The position numbers and the translations under genes were made by a program. A stretch of 64,000 nt of DNA. Source: Mycolicibacterium hodleri (GTDB lineage Bacteria > Actinomycetota > Actinomycetes > Mycobacteriales > Mycobacteriaceae). A model generated the notes under the pieces. It was not told where the DNA came from, made no database searches, and worked only from the letters and a program-made list of their open reading frames with translations. Position 1 is the stretch's first letter. Every line of letters begins with the position of its first letter. This document shows, piece by piece, positions 24,015 through 31,830 of this stretch. Where the stretch lies: NCBI RefSeq assembly GCF_025822245.1, contig NZ_JACKTL010000015.1, forward strand, positions 913 to 64,912, given 5' to 3'.

Positions 24015-25967
24015 TCACGATGCGCGGGAAGCGGCGAGCAGCTGCTTCAGCTCGGGGTGGGTGGGCACGGGGATGGCTTGCTTGAGGTCCCAGATCAGCG
24101 CCTTGCGTTCGGTGTCGGCGACCGAGCCGGCGGCCACGAGCCAGAGGTCCTCGCGCTTGGCGTAGACCCGCAGGCCGAGGCGGGCTGTCTGGTAGGCCGC
24201 GGCGTGTGCGCCGGCTGCTAGTTGGCGCTGAGCCAGTTCGGTGGCCGCAGTGCTGCAGCGGTCGATGAGTTCGTCTTTGAGTAGCTGAACCGATCGCCAG
24301 GCGTAGTCCTCGTCGGGGACGTCTTCGAACGGGGCGCCGCGGATGAGATGCACTGCGGCGGTGAGCGCTTCGGTGCTGGCGCGTTCGGGAGTGTGACCGA
24401 CGAGGCGGTTGAATTCCTTCCAGTCGCAGAACATGTCGACGACGAGCAGGCCGCGGTTGTCGTTGCGGATGGGGTCGCTCCCGCCCATCATCTTGCGGAT
24501 CTGCGTGCGCAGCTGGCGGCGGTTGGACGGGGTGACCTGAAGGATCTTCTCTTCCCATTCCGTGGAGGTGACGCCGTTGGAAGTGGCCAGCGCCATCAAC
24601 GCTTTGACGGGTTTGCGTACACCTTGTCGGGTCACCGCGGAGTGCTTGACCGGCTCGCCGGTCTCGGGGTCGCGGCCGAGAGCGTAGACCGGGCCCAAGA
24701 CGTAGAGGCCGGGCTCGGTGGGTTCCTCGGCGGGCCGGCCGGGCAGCGCGGCGATCGCCTCGACGCTGCTGTCGCCGGCGCCGTCAGCGAAGTCGGCGAA
24801 CGGCGGCGGGACGTCGGCGACTAGCAGCGGCGCTCCAGGCACCGGCACCGTGTGGCTCGCCGGCGTGGGTTCAGTGGCCGCCGCGGCTACGGCGGGTCCA
24901 GCCGGGGACGTGTCGTTCGCGCTGGTGGGAGCTGTTTCCGAGGTGTGTTGCGGCGCCGGGGGTTGGAGATCTGCGGAGCCTGGTTCTTGCGGCTCGTCAT
25001 GGCCCGGCGCCGACGCGTCGCCGGTGAAGGTGGGTGCCGCATCCCCGTCAGGCACCAGGGTCAGGGACGTGTCGTATTCGCTGGTCAGGGGGTTGGGGTG
25101 CGGATCGGCAGACGGCGCCCCCAGCCCCGGCGCCGTCTGCGGGGACGTGTCATCGTCGCTGTTCAGGGTCGTAGTCTGCCGTTCCGCTGAGTGGCTCTCC
25201 TCGACGAGGAGTCCTTGCGCGCCCGCAGGCGACTCGCCGGGGCCCTCGGGCGCCGCGGCCGCGGTGGGGGTCAAGACGTTCTTCAGGTGCTGCCACTGCT
25301 GATCGGCAACTTCCATTCGCCGCCAGATCGGCCAGTAGCGATTGGCTAGGTAGATGCCGGCTACCGCCTCGTTGCAGAGCACGACGTTGGCTGCGTCGAC
25401 GGCCTGCGAGGACACGAGGATCGGGTGCGGCTTCCCGGGGCCGGGTGCGTTGGTGTGTTCGGTGCTCAGAAGCAGCGACGTCCCCTCGGGAAGCAGCAGC
25501 GGGTCGTCGACGAGGTGCAGCCGTTCCGCGCCGGGCACTGCGAGCGCGGCGTCGGTGACGGCGACAACTGCTGCGGGTGTCTTCGACAGTGCCTGCATGA
25601 GCCACGACCGCATGATCAAGGTGGGGTTGCCGCCCTCGATGCCGAGATAGCCCACCGCGGCCAGGTTGATCACCAGGACCTCGTTGCGGGAGGTGATGCC
25701 GGCGACGACGTGGTGGGAGGCCGAGATGCTTCGTGGCAGCAACTGCGAGCGCAGCGGATGGGTCCATCCCTGCTCGGCCCGGGTCCAGTCATGCCCTTGG
25801 GGCTCGGTAGCAGGGTCGACCGGGTAGGCAGTGATCGTCGAGGCGTCGATGGACGCAGCGGCCGCGCCAACGGGTCCGAACGCCTCGGTCAGTAGCTGGG
25901 CGACGTTCTTCAGCGCCCCGTTCCCAGCGAGCAGCCACCGTGTCAGCTTGGCTGCTTGCTCGTTCAC
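24015..25967 (-). CDS. Large protein with BTAD-like C-terminus, conjugation operon
   Basis: A 650-residue protein from GTG 25967. The N-terminal about 235 residues form a mixed domain without transmembrane segments. Residues about 240-400 are a Pro/Ala-rich disordered linker with three repeats of the type SxxDTS (SDDDTSP, SEYDTSL, SANDTSP), each encoded by a copy of the dispersed DNA motif. The C-terminal about 220 residues look like a winged helix (TSTEWEEKILQVTPSNRRQLRTQIRKMM) followed by a helical BTAD-type repeat domain. BTAD-like proteins occur in other actinobacterial conjugation loci; here the role is unknown, perhaps regulatory or scaffold. Confidence 0.6.
   Translation of the reverse strand: MNEQAAKLTRWLLAGNGALKNVAQLLTEAFGPVGAAAASIDASTITAYPVDPATEPQGHDWTRAEQGWTHPLRSQLLPRSISASHHVVAGITSRNEVLVINLAAVGYLGIEGGNPTLIMRSWLMQALSKTPAAVVAVTDAALAVPGAERLHLVDDPLLLPEGTSLLLSTEHTNAPGPGKPHPILVSSQAVDAANVVLCNEAVAGIYLANRYWPIWRRMEVADQQWQHLKNVLTPTAAAAPEGPGESPAGAQGLLVEESHSAERQTTTLNSDDDTSPQTAPGLGAPSADPHPNPLTSEYDTSLTLVPDGDAAPTFTGDASAPGHDEPQEPGSADLQPPAPQHTSETAPTSANDTSPAGPAVAAAATEPTPASHTVPVPGAPLLVADVPPPFADFADGAGDSSVEAIAALPGRPAEEPTEPGLYVLGPVYALGRDPETGEPVKHSAVTRQGVRKPVKALMALATSNGVTSTEWEEKILQVTPSNRRQLRTQIRKMMGGSDPIRNDNRGLLVVDMFCDWKEFNRLVGHTPERASTEALTAAVHLIRGAPFEDVPDEDYAWRSVQLLKDELIDRCSTAATELAQRQLAAGAHAAAYQTARLGLRVYAKREDLWLVAAGSVADTERKALIWDLKQAIPVPTHPELKQLLAASRAS
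24904..24928 (-). repeat. Dispersed motif copy, in frame
   Basis: Encodes TSANDTSP in the linker of the BTAD-like protein. Confidence 0.65.
25062..25086 (-). repeat. Dispersed motif copy, in frame
   Basis: Encodes TSEYDTSL in the linker of the BTAD-like protein. Confidence 0.65.
25139..25163 (-). repeat. Dispersed motif copy, in frame
   Basis: Encodes NSDDDTSP in the linker of the BTAD-like protein; nucleotide-level match to the copies at 8572 and 36726. Confidence 0.65.
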
Positions 25968-25977
25968 GCAGGTGAGT

Positions 25978-26355
25978 CTATCGAGGCTGACGGGCTATTT
26001 CGGGCTCCGCGCTGGGGTCGTTTTCCTGCTGGGCGACCACTTCGTCGAAGTCAGGGAGGTTGTGCGCCGCCTGGAAGATCGAGGCGATCTGCTCGGCGGT
26101 CTCCTGTCCGGCCACGGTGACGAGTCGGGTGATCTCCTTGGCGATCTCGGCGGCGGTCTTGCTGTCCAGGATGCCGGGCTTGAGCCACAGGTCTTGCAGC
26201 TGCCCGTTCATGTCGACTTTGACGGCGATGTCCTTGTCCTCCGAAAGGCGCTCGGCGGCGATGCCTTTCATCTTCTCGATGTGCCGGAGGAGATGGTCAT
26301 GGACCGTATCCGCGTACAGCAGGGTGTTTTTCACATCAGGGTGGATGACGGCCAT
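25978..26355 (-). CDS. YbaB/EbfC-like protein
   Basis: A 125-residue protein. The central strand pattern IAVKVDMNGQLQDLWLKPGIL followed by a helix (AAEIAKEITRLVTVAGQETAEQI) is the YbaB/EbfC fold. In mycobacteria such proteins also occur in ESX loci, next to EspC-like genes, as is the case here. It could bind DNA or act as a partner of the EspC-like proteins. Confidence 0.55.
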   Translation of the reverse strand: MAVIHPDVKNTLLYADTVHDHLLRHIEKMKGIAAERLSEDKDIAVKVDMNGQLQDLWLKPGILDSKTAAEIAKEITRLVTVAGQETAEQIASIFQAAHNLPDFDEVVAQQENDPSAEPEIARQPR

Positions 26356-26364
26356 GGTTGTTTC

Positions 26365-26982
26365 CTACACCATCCTCGTCGCGTCGATCGCTCTCGCGTT
26401 AGCCTCTTCTTGCGCCTTGGTCGAGGCGATGGAGAAGCGCAGCGCGTTGGAGGTCTGCGTGTTGTGTTCGGCGAAGGCCGCGCCCGCGATCTGCTTGCTG
26501 GCCATGAACTCTTTGATCTTGAGGTAGGTGCCGAAGTTCACCTTGCCGTGTGTGGCGAGGTACCGCTCGGCGAAGTCGGGGTCTCCGGAGGCCCACTCGG
26601 CCAGCTCAGCGGCGTTGAGGTCGTGTTCCTCGGCGAACTTCTCCAACTCCGAGTAATTGAGCTGGAACGGCGCCCCAGAGGCGCCGGCCGGGGTGCTGGC
26701 GGGGCCGCCTTCGGTGGTGGCGTTGCTGATCGGAGCCAGTCCACCGCTGGCGCCAGGGCCGGCAGCCGCGCCACCTGGATCGCTGGGGTCCTCGTTGGGC
26801 ACGTAGAGCCACATGCCGTCGTCGCCGATTTCGTAGTGGTAGTCGCCGGGGCTGCTGGTGCTGCTGATCAGCTGGGCCGGGACGGGTCCGATCGCGCCGG
26901 GACCGGCGGCCGCACCACCGGGATCCACCGCTTCGTGGGCGTCATGCCAGTTGGGAGAATCGAACCAATCGTTGTCGGACAT
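26365..26982 (-). CDS. EspC-like (type VII substrate-type) protein
   Basis: A 205-residue protein. The N-terminal half is Gly/Pro-rich with two DPGGAAAGPGA repeats. The C-terminal about 95 residues (FQLNYSELEKFAEEHDLNAA ... ATHGKV ... AFAEHNTQTSNALR) follow the EspC/T7SS-target pattern: an N-terminal amphipathic helix, a W, a THG turn and a second helix. It is paralogous to the C-terminus of the next gene upstream (27005-27796). EspC-family proteins are exported by ESX systems; no ESX core genes are visible here. Confidence 0.5.
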   Translation of the reverse strand: MSDNDWFDSPNWHDAHEAVDPGGAAAGPGAIGPVPAQLISSTSSPGDYHYEIGDDGMWLYVPNEDPSDPGGAAAGPGASGGLAPISNATTEGGPASTPAGASGAPFQLNYSELEKFAEEHDLNAAELAEWASGDPDFAERYLATHGKVNFGTYLKIKEFMASKQIAGAAFAEHNTQTSNALRFSIASTKAQEEANARAIDATRMV

Positions 26983-27004
26983 CGTGTCTCACATCCCCAG
27001 GTGT

Positions 27005-27796
27005 CTAGGTGTTGACGGTCGGCGCGCGGAAGGCGTTGGCCGAGTTCTCGTCGGTGGCCTTCGTCGAGTCGATCGCGCCGCGCAGGCCTACGGCGGTGTC
27101 GGAGTTGCGCTGCGCGTAGGCGCCTGCCTCGAAAACACGACTCTCGTTGTAGCCCTTCACATTCAGATATGTCGCGTAGGCGACTTTTCCGTGGGTGGCC
27201 AGCAGCCGTTCGGCGAAGTCGGTGTCAGTCTTCGCCCACTGTGCGACCTGCTCTGCCTGCTGATCATGGTTCTGCGCGAACCCTTCCAGCTGGGCGTAGT
27301 TGACCGCGAAGACGTCCTTGTCGGACTGTGTGTGCTCGTTGTCGGGATCGGTGGTGTTGCTGGCCGGGCGGTCACCCTTGATCACGGTGTCGGGCCCGGG
27401 GATCCACGCCCCGCTGGCACCGAGGGGAATGTAGCCGCGCGGACCCAGCTCTCCAGGCCGCAGGAATTTGATGTCCTCGATCTGGATGGGCCTCTCCCCC
27501 TTGGGCGGGGTGTAGGACCCGGGCCGGAACTCGTTGGCGCGTGGGTCAGGAATCCAGACGCCGCTGCCTTTGCCGAGTTCCTGCATCCCGGTGGGCCCGA
27601 GGGCGCCGGGGACGGTGACCTGAATGTCGCTGGCGTAGAGCGGCATCCGGACGTTGTTGTCAGACACGACACCCGGCTTCATCTGGTTGACGCCGGGGTC
27701 GGGGATCCACAGGCCGGGCAGCAGCTCCATGGAGTTTGTCGGACCTAGCTCGCTGGGGTCGAGCTCAACGATGTCGGCGATGTCGAAGGTGGTCAT
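27005..27796 (-). CDS. EspC-like protein with three WIPDP-type repeats
   Basis: A 263-residue protein. The N-terminal about 150 residues are three repeats of roughly 45-50 residues, each with an ELGPxGxxEL-like phrase and WIPDP (the third WIPGP). The C-terminal about 95 residues (VNYAQLEGFAQNHDQQAEQV...ATHGKV...) are an EspC-type helical pair, clearly paralogous to the protein at 26365-26982. This suggests a surface or secreted component of the mating channel with a recognisable export domain. Confidence 0.5.
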   Translation of the reverse strand: MTTFDIADIVELDPSELGPTNSMELLPGLWIPDPGVNQMKPGVVSDNNVRMPLYASDIQVTVPGALGPTGMQELGKGSGVWIPDPRANEFRPGSYTPPKGERPIQIEDIKFLRPGELGPRGYIPLGASGAWIPGPDTVIKGDRPASNTTDPDNEHTQSDKDVFAVNYAQLEGFAQNHDQQAEQVAQWAKTDTDFAERLLATHGKVAYATYLNVKGYNESRVFEAGAYAQRNSDTAVGLRGAIDSTKATDENSANAFRAPTVNT

Positions 27797-27832
27797 GATT
27801 CTCTCCGATCCTCTATGGCGTTCATGGGGCGG

Positions 27833-30202
27833 CTATTCCAGTCCTGCTGCGATGCGTTCGTGCTTGGTGGTGCGCGTTGCCGGCGGCGGAGCGTCGTCTT
27901 CGAACGGCGACGGCGGCGCGGCCTGGGGCACCGTTGAGCTGGGCTGGGGTGGCGCGGGCTGTTGGGGCGCCGGGGCGCCGGCCGGCCCGGGGCCGGACAG
28001 CGGGACGCTGTCCGGGGGCGGCTCGGCCGGCACCGAGGTGGGCGGGGGCGTCTGCGGCTTACGTGCCGGCGCCTCGTCCGACGGCGGGGCCGCGGGAGCG
28101 GGAGGGGTTTGACCCGGCTGCTGCGGTGGGGCCTGCGGATCTGTCAGCGGTGGGGCTGAGGTGTGCGTGGACAGCGTGGGGTCGGTTTCGGTGGGTCGGA
28201 AGACGCCTTCGAAGCCCTTCTGGTCCTTGAACACTTCCTCCAGCGTGTGGATCTTGCCGGCTTCGCTCGGGTCGGCGACCAGACCCGGCGCGACCGCCAC
28301 CATGGTCTTGTCCTGCCACTTCAGCACGTCCCCCGGCTGCATGTCGGAGGGGTCGACCTTGGCGCCGAGGTTCTTGCCATCCCCGGGCAGCTCCAGGCCG
28401 GTCGGGCTGTAGGCCTTCTGCGCGGCGTCTCCGCCCGGCGAGGCCTTGTCGATGGCGTTCTGGGCCGCGTCGGCGGCCTGCTTGTTCGGTGCCTCGATGA
28501 CCTTGCCGTCGGGCAGGGTGACGGTGGGCTTGGCTCCGCTGGGGTTGCTCGCGGGTGTGGCGGTGGCCGGCTGATTGTTCGCGCCGGCCGGTCCCGGGGT
28601 GGCACCGGCGACCGCGGCCGGCTCGGCCGGCGTTGCACCCGGCGCGGCTGGCGGCGGCGGGGCGTTCTGGGGCCCGGCGTTGAGCGGGGTGATCGGCGAC
28701 TTCTTGTCGTCGGGCTTGCCGGTGTCGGTCTCGGAGAGCTTGCTCAGCGGCTTGGCCGCATCCGACAGTGCTGAAAGCGGGTTGCCGCCGCCACCCATCG
28801 GGTTGCCGCCACCGCCGAGCCCGCCCAGCGGGTTCATGCCGCCGAGTCCACCTAAGGGGTTGCCGCCCATCGGTATTCCCCCGCCGAACGGTGAACCCAT
28901 GCCTCCGTTGAGGAGATCCTCCAGGCTCTTCTTGTCGTCGGCGGGCGGTGCGCTCAGTGAGGGGTCCCCCGCCGCGGGTGGCATTCCCGGCGCCGGGGCG
29001 CCTGCCGGGCCCATCGGCGTGGGAGGGCCGCCGGCTGGGTTGGACGGCACGTTCTGCTGGGTGTTGGCGGCGTTCTCCACTGCGGTCTTCACGGTGTCCA
29101 GCAGGGTGGACTCGGCCTGCAGCAGGCCGTCCCAGTCACCCTCGTCGAGAGCTTTGGCGGTGGAGTTGAAGGTGCCGATGGCGTTGTTGATGGCATCGCG
29201 GCCGGCCTGGGTGACGTTGGCCGAGTTCTGGACAGCGGTCTTGAATGCTTGTGCTGCGGCGTCGAATTCGGACTCGATGCGCTTGAAGTCGGGTTTGACG
29301 TTGTCATAGGCGTCGATACCGGATTGCTCGCCGGTGTCGGTGCTGAACGGGAACTCGGGCAACTCGCTGGTGGCCGGTGTCCCGCTGCCGAACAGTTCGT
29401 AGAGGCGCACGACGACGCCGGTCATCTGGTTGGGGACGTCGGGATCGATGTCAGTGGCCCAGGCGGGGTACTCCGGGGTGCTCATGCCCTCGGGCACGCT
29501 TACTTGGGTGCTCTGCAGCGGCGGCTTGGCGCCCGGTGCGGGTGCGGGCTGCCCGTTGGGTGTCTGCTGGGGGGACGGCGCCCCGGCGAAGTACTTCTCC
29601 TTGCTGATCGGGTTGCCGCTCTTGTCGAAGTACTTGTGTTGTCCTGTGGCGGGATCGATTTCGTAGTAATCGCCGTTGGCGTTCACGGGCGTGAAGAGGT
29701 CAGTGAGCGGTGAATGGTGCCAGGCCGGGCTGCCGGGGAAGTTGGGGGGCGCCTGGCTGTGGAGCGGGCCTACCTGATTGCCGCGCGCGTCCACCGGCGC
29801 GTACTTGCCATCTGCCATCCTGCGGAAACCCGCGGGCGGGAACGGTTGTCCCACCGGCTGAAAGTTTTCGTCGGCCTTGGTGAAGGTGCCGTCACCGTTG
29901 TTGATCCAGTTCTGATTGCTGGCGCTGTCCCGGTAGGCCAGGGTGCCGTCGGCGGGCAACCTGGTGCCGTCGCCGAAGACCAGGTGGCGTCCAGATGAGG
30001 TGTCGTCGGTGTTGTCGAAGCGGATGTTGGGGTCGCCGTACGCCTCCCGCGCCCGCCCGAGCACGGTGTCCCAGTAGGTGTCGTTGGTGCCGATGTTCCA
30101 CGACTGGCCCTCGGGTCGCCATCCGGGTGACCAACCCATCCCGAAGCCGACCGTTTGGAGCGGTTCCCAATGGGTCAGGTCACTGAACTTGTTGTCGGTC
30201 AC
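27833..30202 (-). CDS. Large modular conjugation-operon protein, 789 aa
   Basis: Start at GTG 30202, with CGGAGG upstream. Order of parts: an N-terminal about 200-residue domain (SDLTHWEPLQTVGFGMGWSP); a linker; a helical segment (about 325-390, PDFKRIESEFDAAAQAFKTA) resembling DUF4226/WXG-like helices; a Gly-rich region with NPLGGLGG-type repeats (about 430-500); a compact domain (about 590-690, VTLPDGKVIEAPNKQAADA...GDVLKWQDKTMVAVAPG) like the end of an NlpC/P60-type or DUF-containing module; and a Pro-rich tail. It is probably an extracytoplasmic scaffold of the T4SS. I cannot assign a family. Confidence 0.5.
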   Translation of the reverse strand: MTDNKFSDLTHWEPLQTVGFGMGWSPGWRPEGQSWNIGTNDTYWDTVLGRAREAYGDPNIRFDNTDDTSSGRHLVFGDGTRLPADGTLAYRDSASNQNWINNGDGTFTKADENFQPVGQPFPPAGFRRMADGKYAPVDARGNQVGPLHSQAPPNFPGSPAWHHSPLTDLFTPVNANGDYYEIDPATGQHKYFDKSGNPISKEKYFAGAPSPQQTPNGQPAPAPGAKPPLQSTQVSVPEGMSTPEYPAWATDIDPDVPNQMTGVVVRLYELFGSGTPATSELPEFPFSTDTGEQSGIDAYDNVKPDFKRIESEFDAAAQAFKTAVQNSANVTQAGRDAINNAIGTFNSTAKALDEGDWDGLLQAESTLLDTVKTAVENAANTQQNVPSNPAGGPPTPMGPAGAPAPGMPPAAGDPSLSAPPADDKKSLEDLLNGGMGSPFGGGIPMGGNPLGGLGGMNPLGGLGGGGNPMGGGGNPLSALSDAAKPLSKLSETDTGKPDDKKSPITPLNAGPQNAPPPPAAPGATPAEPAAVAGATPGPAGANNQPATATPASNPSGAKPTVTLPDGKVIEAPNKQAADAAQNAIDKASPGGDAAQKAYSPTGLELPGDGKNLGAKVDPSDMQPGDVLKWQDKTMVAVAPGLVADPSEAGKIHTLEEVFKDQKGFEGVFRPTETDPTLSTHTSAPPLTDPQAPPQQPGQTPPAPAAPPSDEAPARKPQTPPPTSVPAEPPPDSVPLSGPGPAGAPAPQQPAPPQPSSTVPQAAPPSPFEDDAPPPATRTTKHERIAAGLE

Positions 30203-30264
30203 GGGCCTACATACCTCCGGGTGCGGTGAAGCGGTGAGCGCGGGAGCTGGGGAGTGCGGAGCGG

Positions 30265-31383
30265 TTAGAGGGCATAGGTTTCCCCTCCGGTGGGGTAGCC
30301 GCCGCCTTCTGTGGCGATGTGCACGTGGTCGAAATGGTTCGCGGTGTCTCCTCCGCGGCTGTCCATTCCCCGCGGCGACGATCCCTGCGTGTACATCGTC
30401 TGTCGCCAAATCGCATGGTCCAGGCCGTATCTGGATGCGTGCTGCATGGCGAAGGCCAGTACGCGGTCCCCGAGCGCTTTGCCCTCTGCGCTGGAGTAAT
30501 TCGGGATCATGACGTCGATCGCCAAGCCGTTGGGGTGCCACTTGAGTGCGTCTTGGCGGTATCCGCCGATGTCGGAGATCTCGGGGAACGCGGCGCTGAT
30601 CGCGCGGGCCAGCAGGATTGTGTTGCGCTGCAAGCCTTTTTCGGGGGCCACGCCTTGCGGTAGCGCACCGTCTGGGGTGGCCCGCGCGGCCAGGCGGGTG
30701 CCCTCGGATCCGCCCTTGCCCGACGACAGCGATGACAGCATGCTGGCCGGCGCTGAGGACAGCCCGGACAGGGCGCTCAGCGGGTTACCGCCGCCGCCTC
30801 CAGATCCGCCTCCCATGCCGCCGCCGGGTCCGCCGCCCATGCCGCCACCGGAGCCACCGCCCATGCCCGGCATGCCGGAGCCGGCGGACTTGGCCTGCTG
30901 GTAGTACTTCTGGGCCAAGGCGTCGACGAGGACACGACGCATCTCGGCCGGCGGCATCTGGGTGCGGACGGCGTTGGAGCCGTTGGCTACAGCGTCAGCC
31001 TTGTTCTGCAGCGATGCCATGGCCCCCATCGGGGTGTTCTCCACGGGTGTGAGTGCGTCGTCGCGGCTGACGTACTGGTTGGTGGTGTTGTCGATGTCCT
31101 CGCGGCCGGCGTTCACGTGGGCACCCGACTCGTCGACGACCGGCACCAGCGACGGGTCGACTTCGGCGAGCGCTGCACTGATCTGGGCCTGACTTTTCCG
31201 CGAGAGCACCAGCTTCTCGATGAAGTCGCCTAGGCCGTTGGGCAGCGCCTCCAGGCGTTGGCCAACGTCGTCGGGAATGGTCGAGGGCAGCGGCGCAGTC
31301 ACAGGTGTCCCCTCTCCGAGGAGGCCTCGGAGTTGGTTGAGGATGGCTGTGATCTCGTCACGAGTTGCGCCGCCTGACGTCAT
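30265..31383 (-). CDS. DUF4226 protein with M15-like peptidase domain
   Basis: A 372-residue protein. The N-terminal helices (about 95-170, with ALTPVENTPMGAMASLQNKA) fit DUF4226. A Gly/Met-rich linker follows (about 172-205). The C-terminus has the zinc-ligand pattern of VanY/M15-like (ARB_07466-type) domains: WHPNGLAIDV (His and Asp, about 290-299) and HFDHVHI (about 354-360). It should cut cell-wall peptides to open the wall for the conjugation channel. ATG directly follows the stop of the gene downstream in coordinate order reading leftward (31384). Confidence 0.7.
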   Translation of the reverse strand: MTSGGATRDEITAILNQLRGLLGEGTPVTAPLPSTIPDDVGQRLEALPNGLGDFIEKLVLSRKSQAQISAALAEVDPSLVPVVDESGAHVNAGREDIDNTTNQYVSRDDALTPVENTPMGAMASLQNKADAVANGSNAVRTQMPPAEMRRVLVDALAQKYYQQAKSAGSGMPGMGGGSGGGMGGGPGGGMGGGSGGGGGNPLSALSGLSSAPASMLSSLSSGKGGSEGTRLAARATPDGALPQGVAPEKGLQRNTILLARAISAAFPEISDIGGYRQDALKWHPNGLAIDVMIPNYSSAEGKALGDRVLAFAMQHASRYGLDHAIWRQTMYTQGSSPRGMDSRGGDTANHFDHVHIATEGGGYPTGGETYAL

Positions 31384-31713
31384 TTACGGGGTGGGGTCCG
31401 GTGCGGCGCCGCCTGCGGCGCCCTCCCCGCCGCTGGGCTGATCCTTGCTGTCGGTGCGGGGTTCCAGGGCTGCCGTGCGGGTCTGACGGCGTGGAAGTGC
31501 TGCCCGAGGGACACCGAGGTCGGTCAGCTCGGCGGGCTTCCATCCCGCCTCAATGCAGGACTGGGCGGCCTTCTCGATGTCGGAGTCCAGGCTCTTGAGT
31601 TCGGCTTCCTTCTCGGCCTTGGCGTCGAGCAGCTCGCCGAGGCGCTTGACCGGATCCAATCGCGCCGTGAGCAGCTCGTTGGCGCGTTTGGTGAAGTCGT
31701 TCTTCTTAGCCAC
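31384..31713 (-). CDS. Small coiled-coil protein, 109 aa
   Basis: From GTG 31713 (AAAGGAG site). Residues about 10-55 (RLGELLDAKAEKEAELKSLDSDIEKAAQ) form a coiled coil. The next segment, SCIEAGWKPAELTDLGV, could be a helix-turn-helix; the tail is Gly/Pro-rich. It sits between the coupling ATPase and the M15-like gene and is probably an accessory protein of the T4SS. Confidence 0.55.
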   Translation of the reverse strand: MAKKNDFTKRANELLTARLDPVKRLGELLDAKAEKEAELKSLDSDIEKAAQSCIEAGWKPAELTDLGVPRAALPRRQTRTAALEPRTDSKDQPSGGEGAAGGAAPDPTP

Positions 31714-31830
31714 CGGTGGAGGCTCCTTTCGTTAACCCTGATGTTTCCATTATTGGCGATACCCGGCAATTTTCTGCACGTCAACGCGTGTTTTCTTGAT
31801 GGTTGGATTTGCCGAGTCGGTTGGGGGTGC

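Noticed and set aside
25470..25490. CAGCGACGTCCCC as another dispersed-motif copy
   Set aside because: The 7-base spacer is missing; it is probably an ordinary coding sequence.
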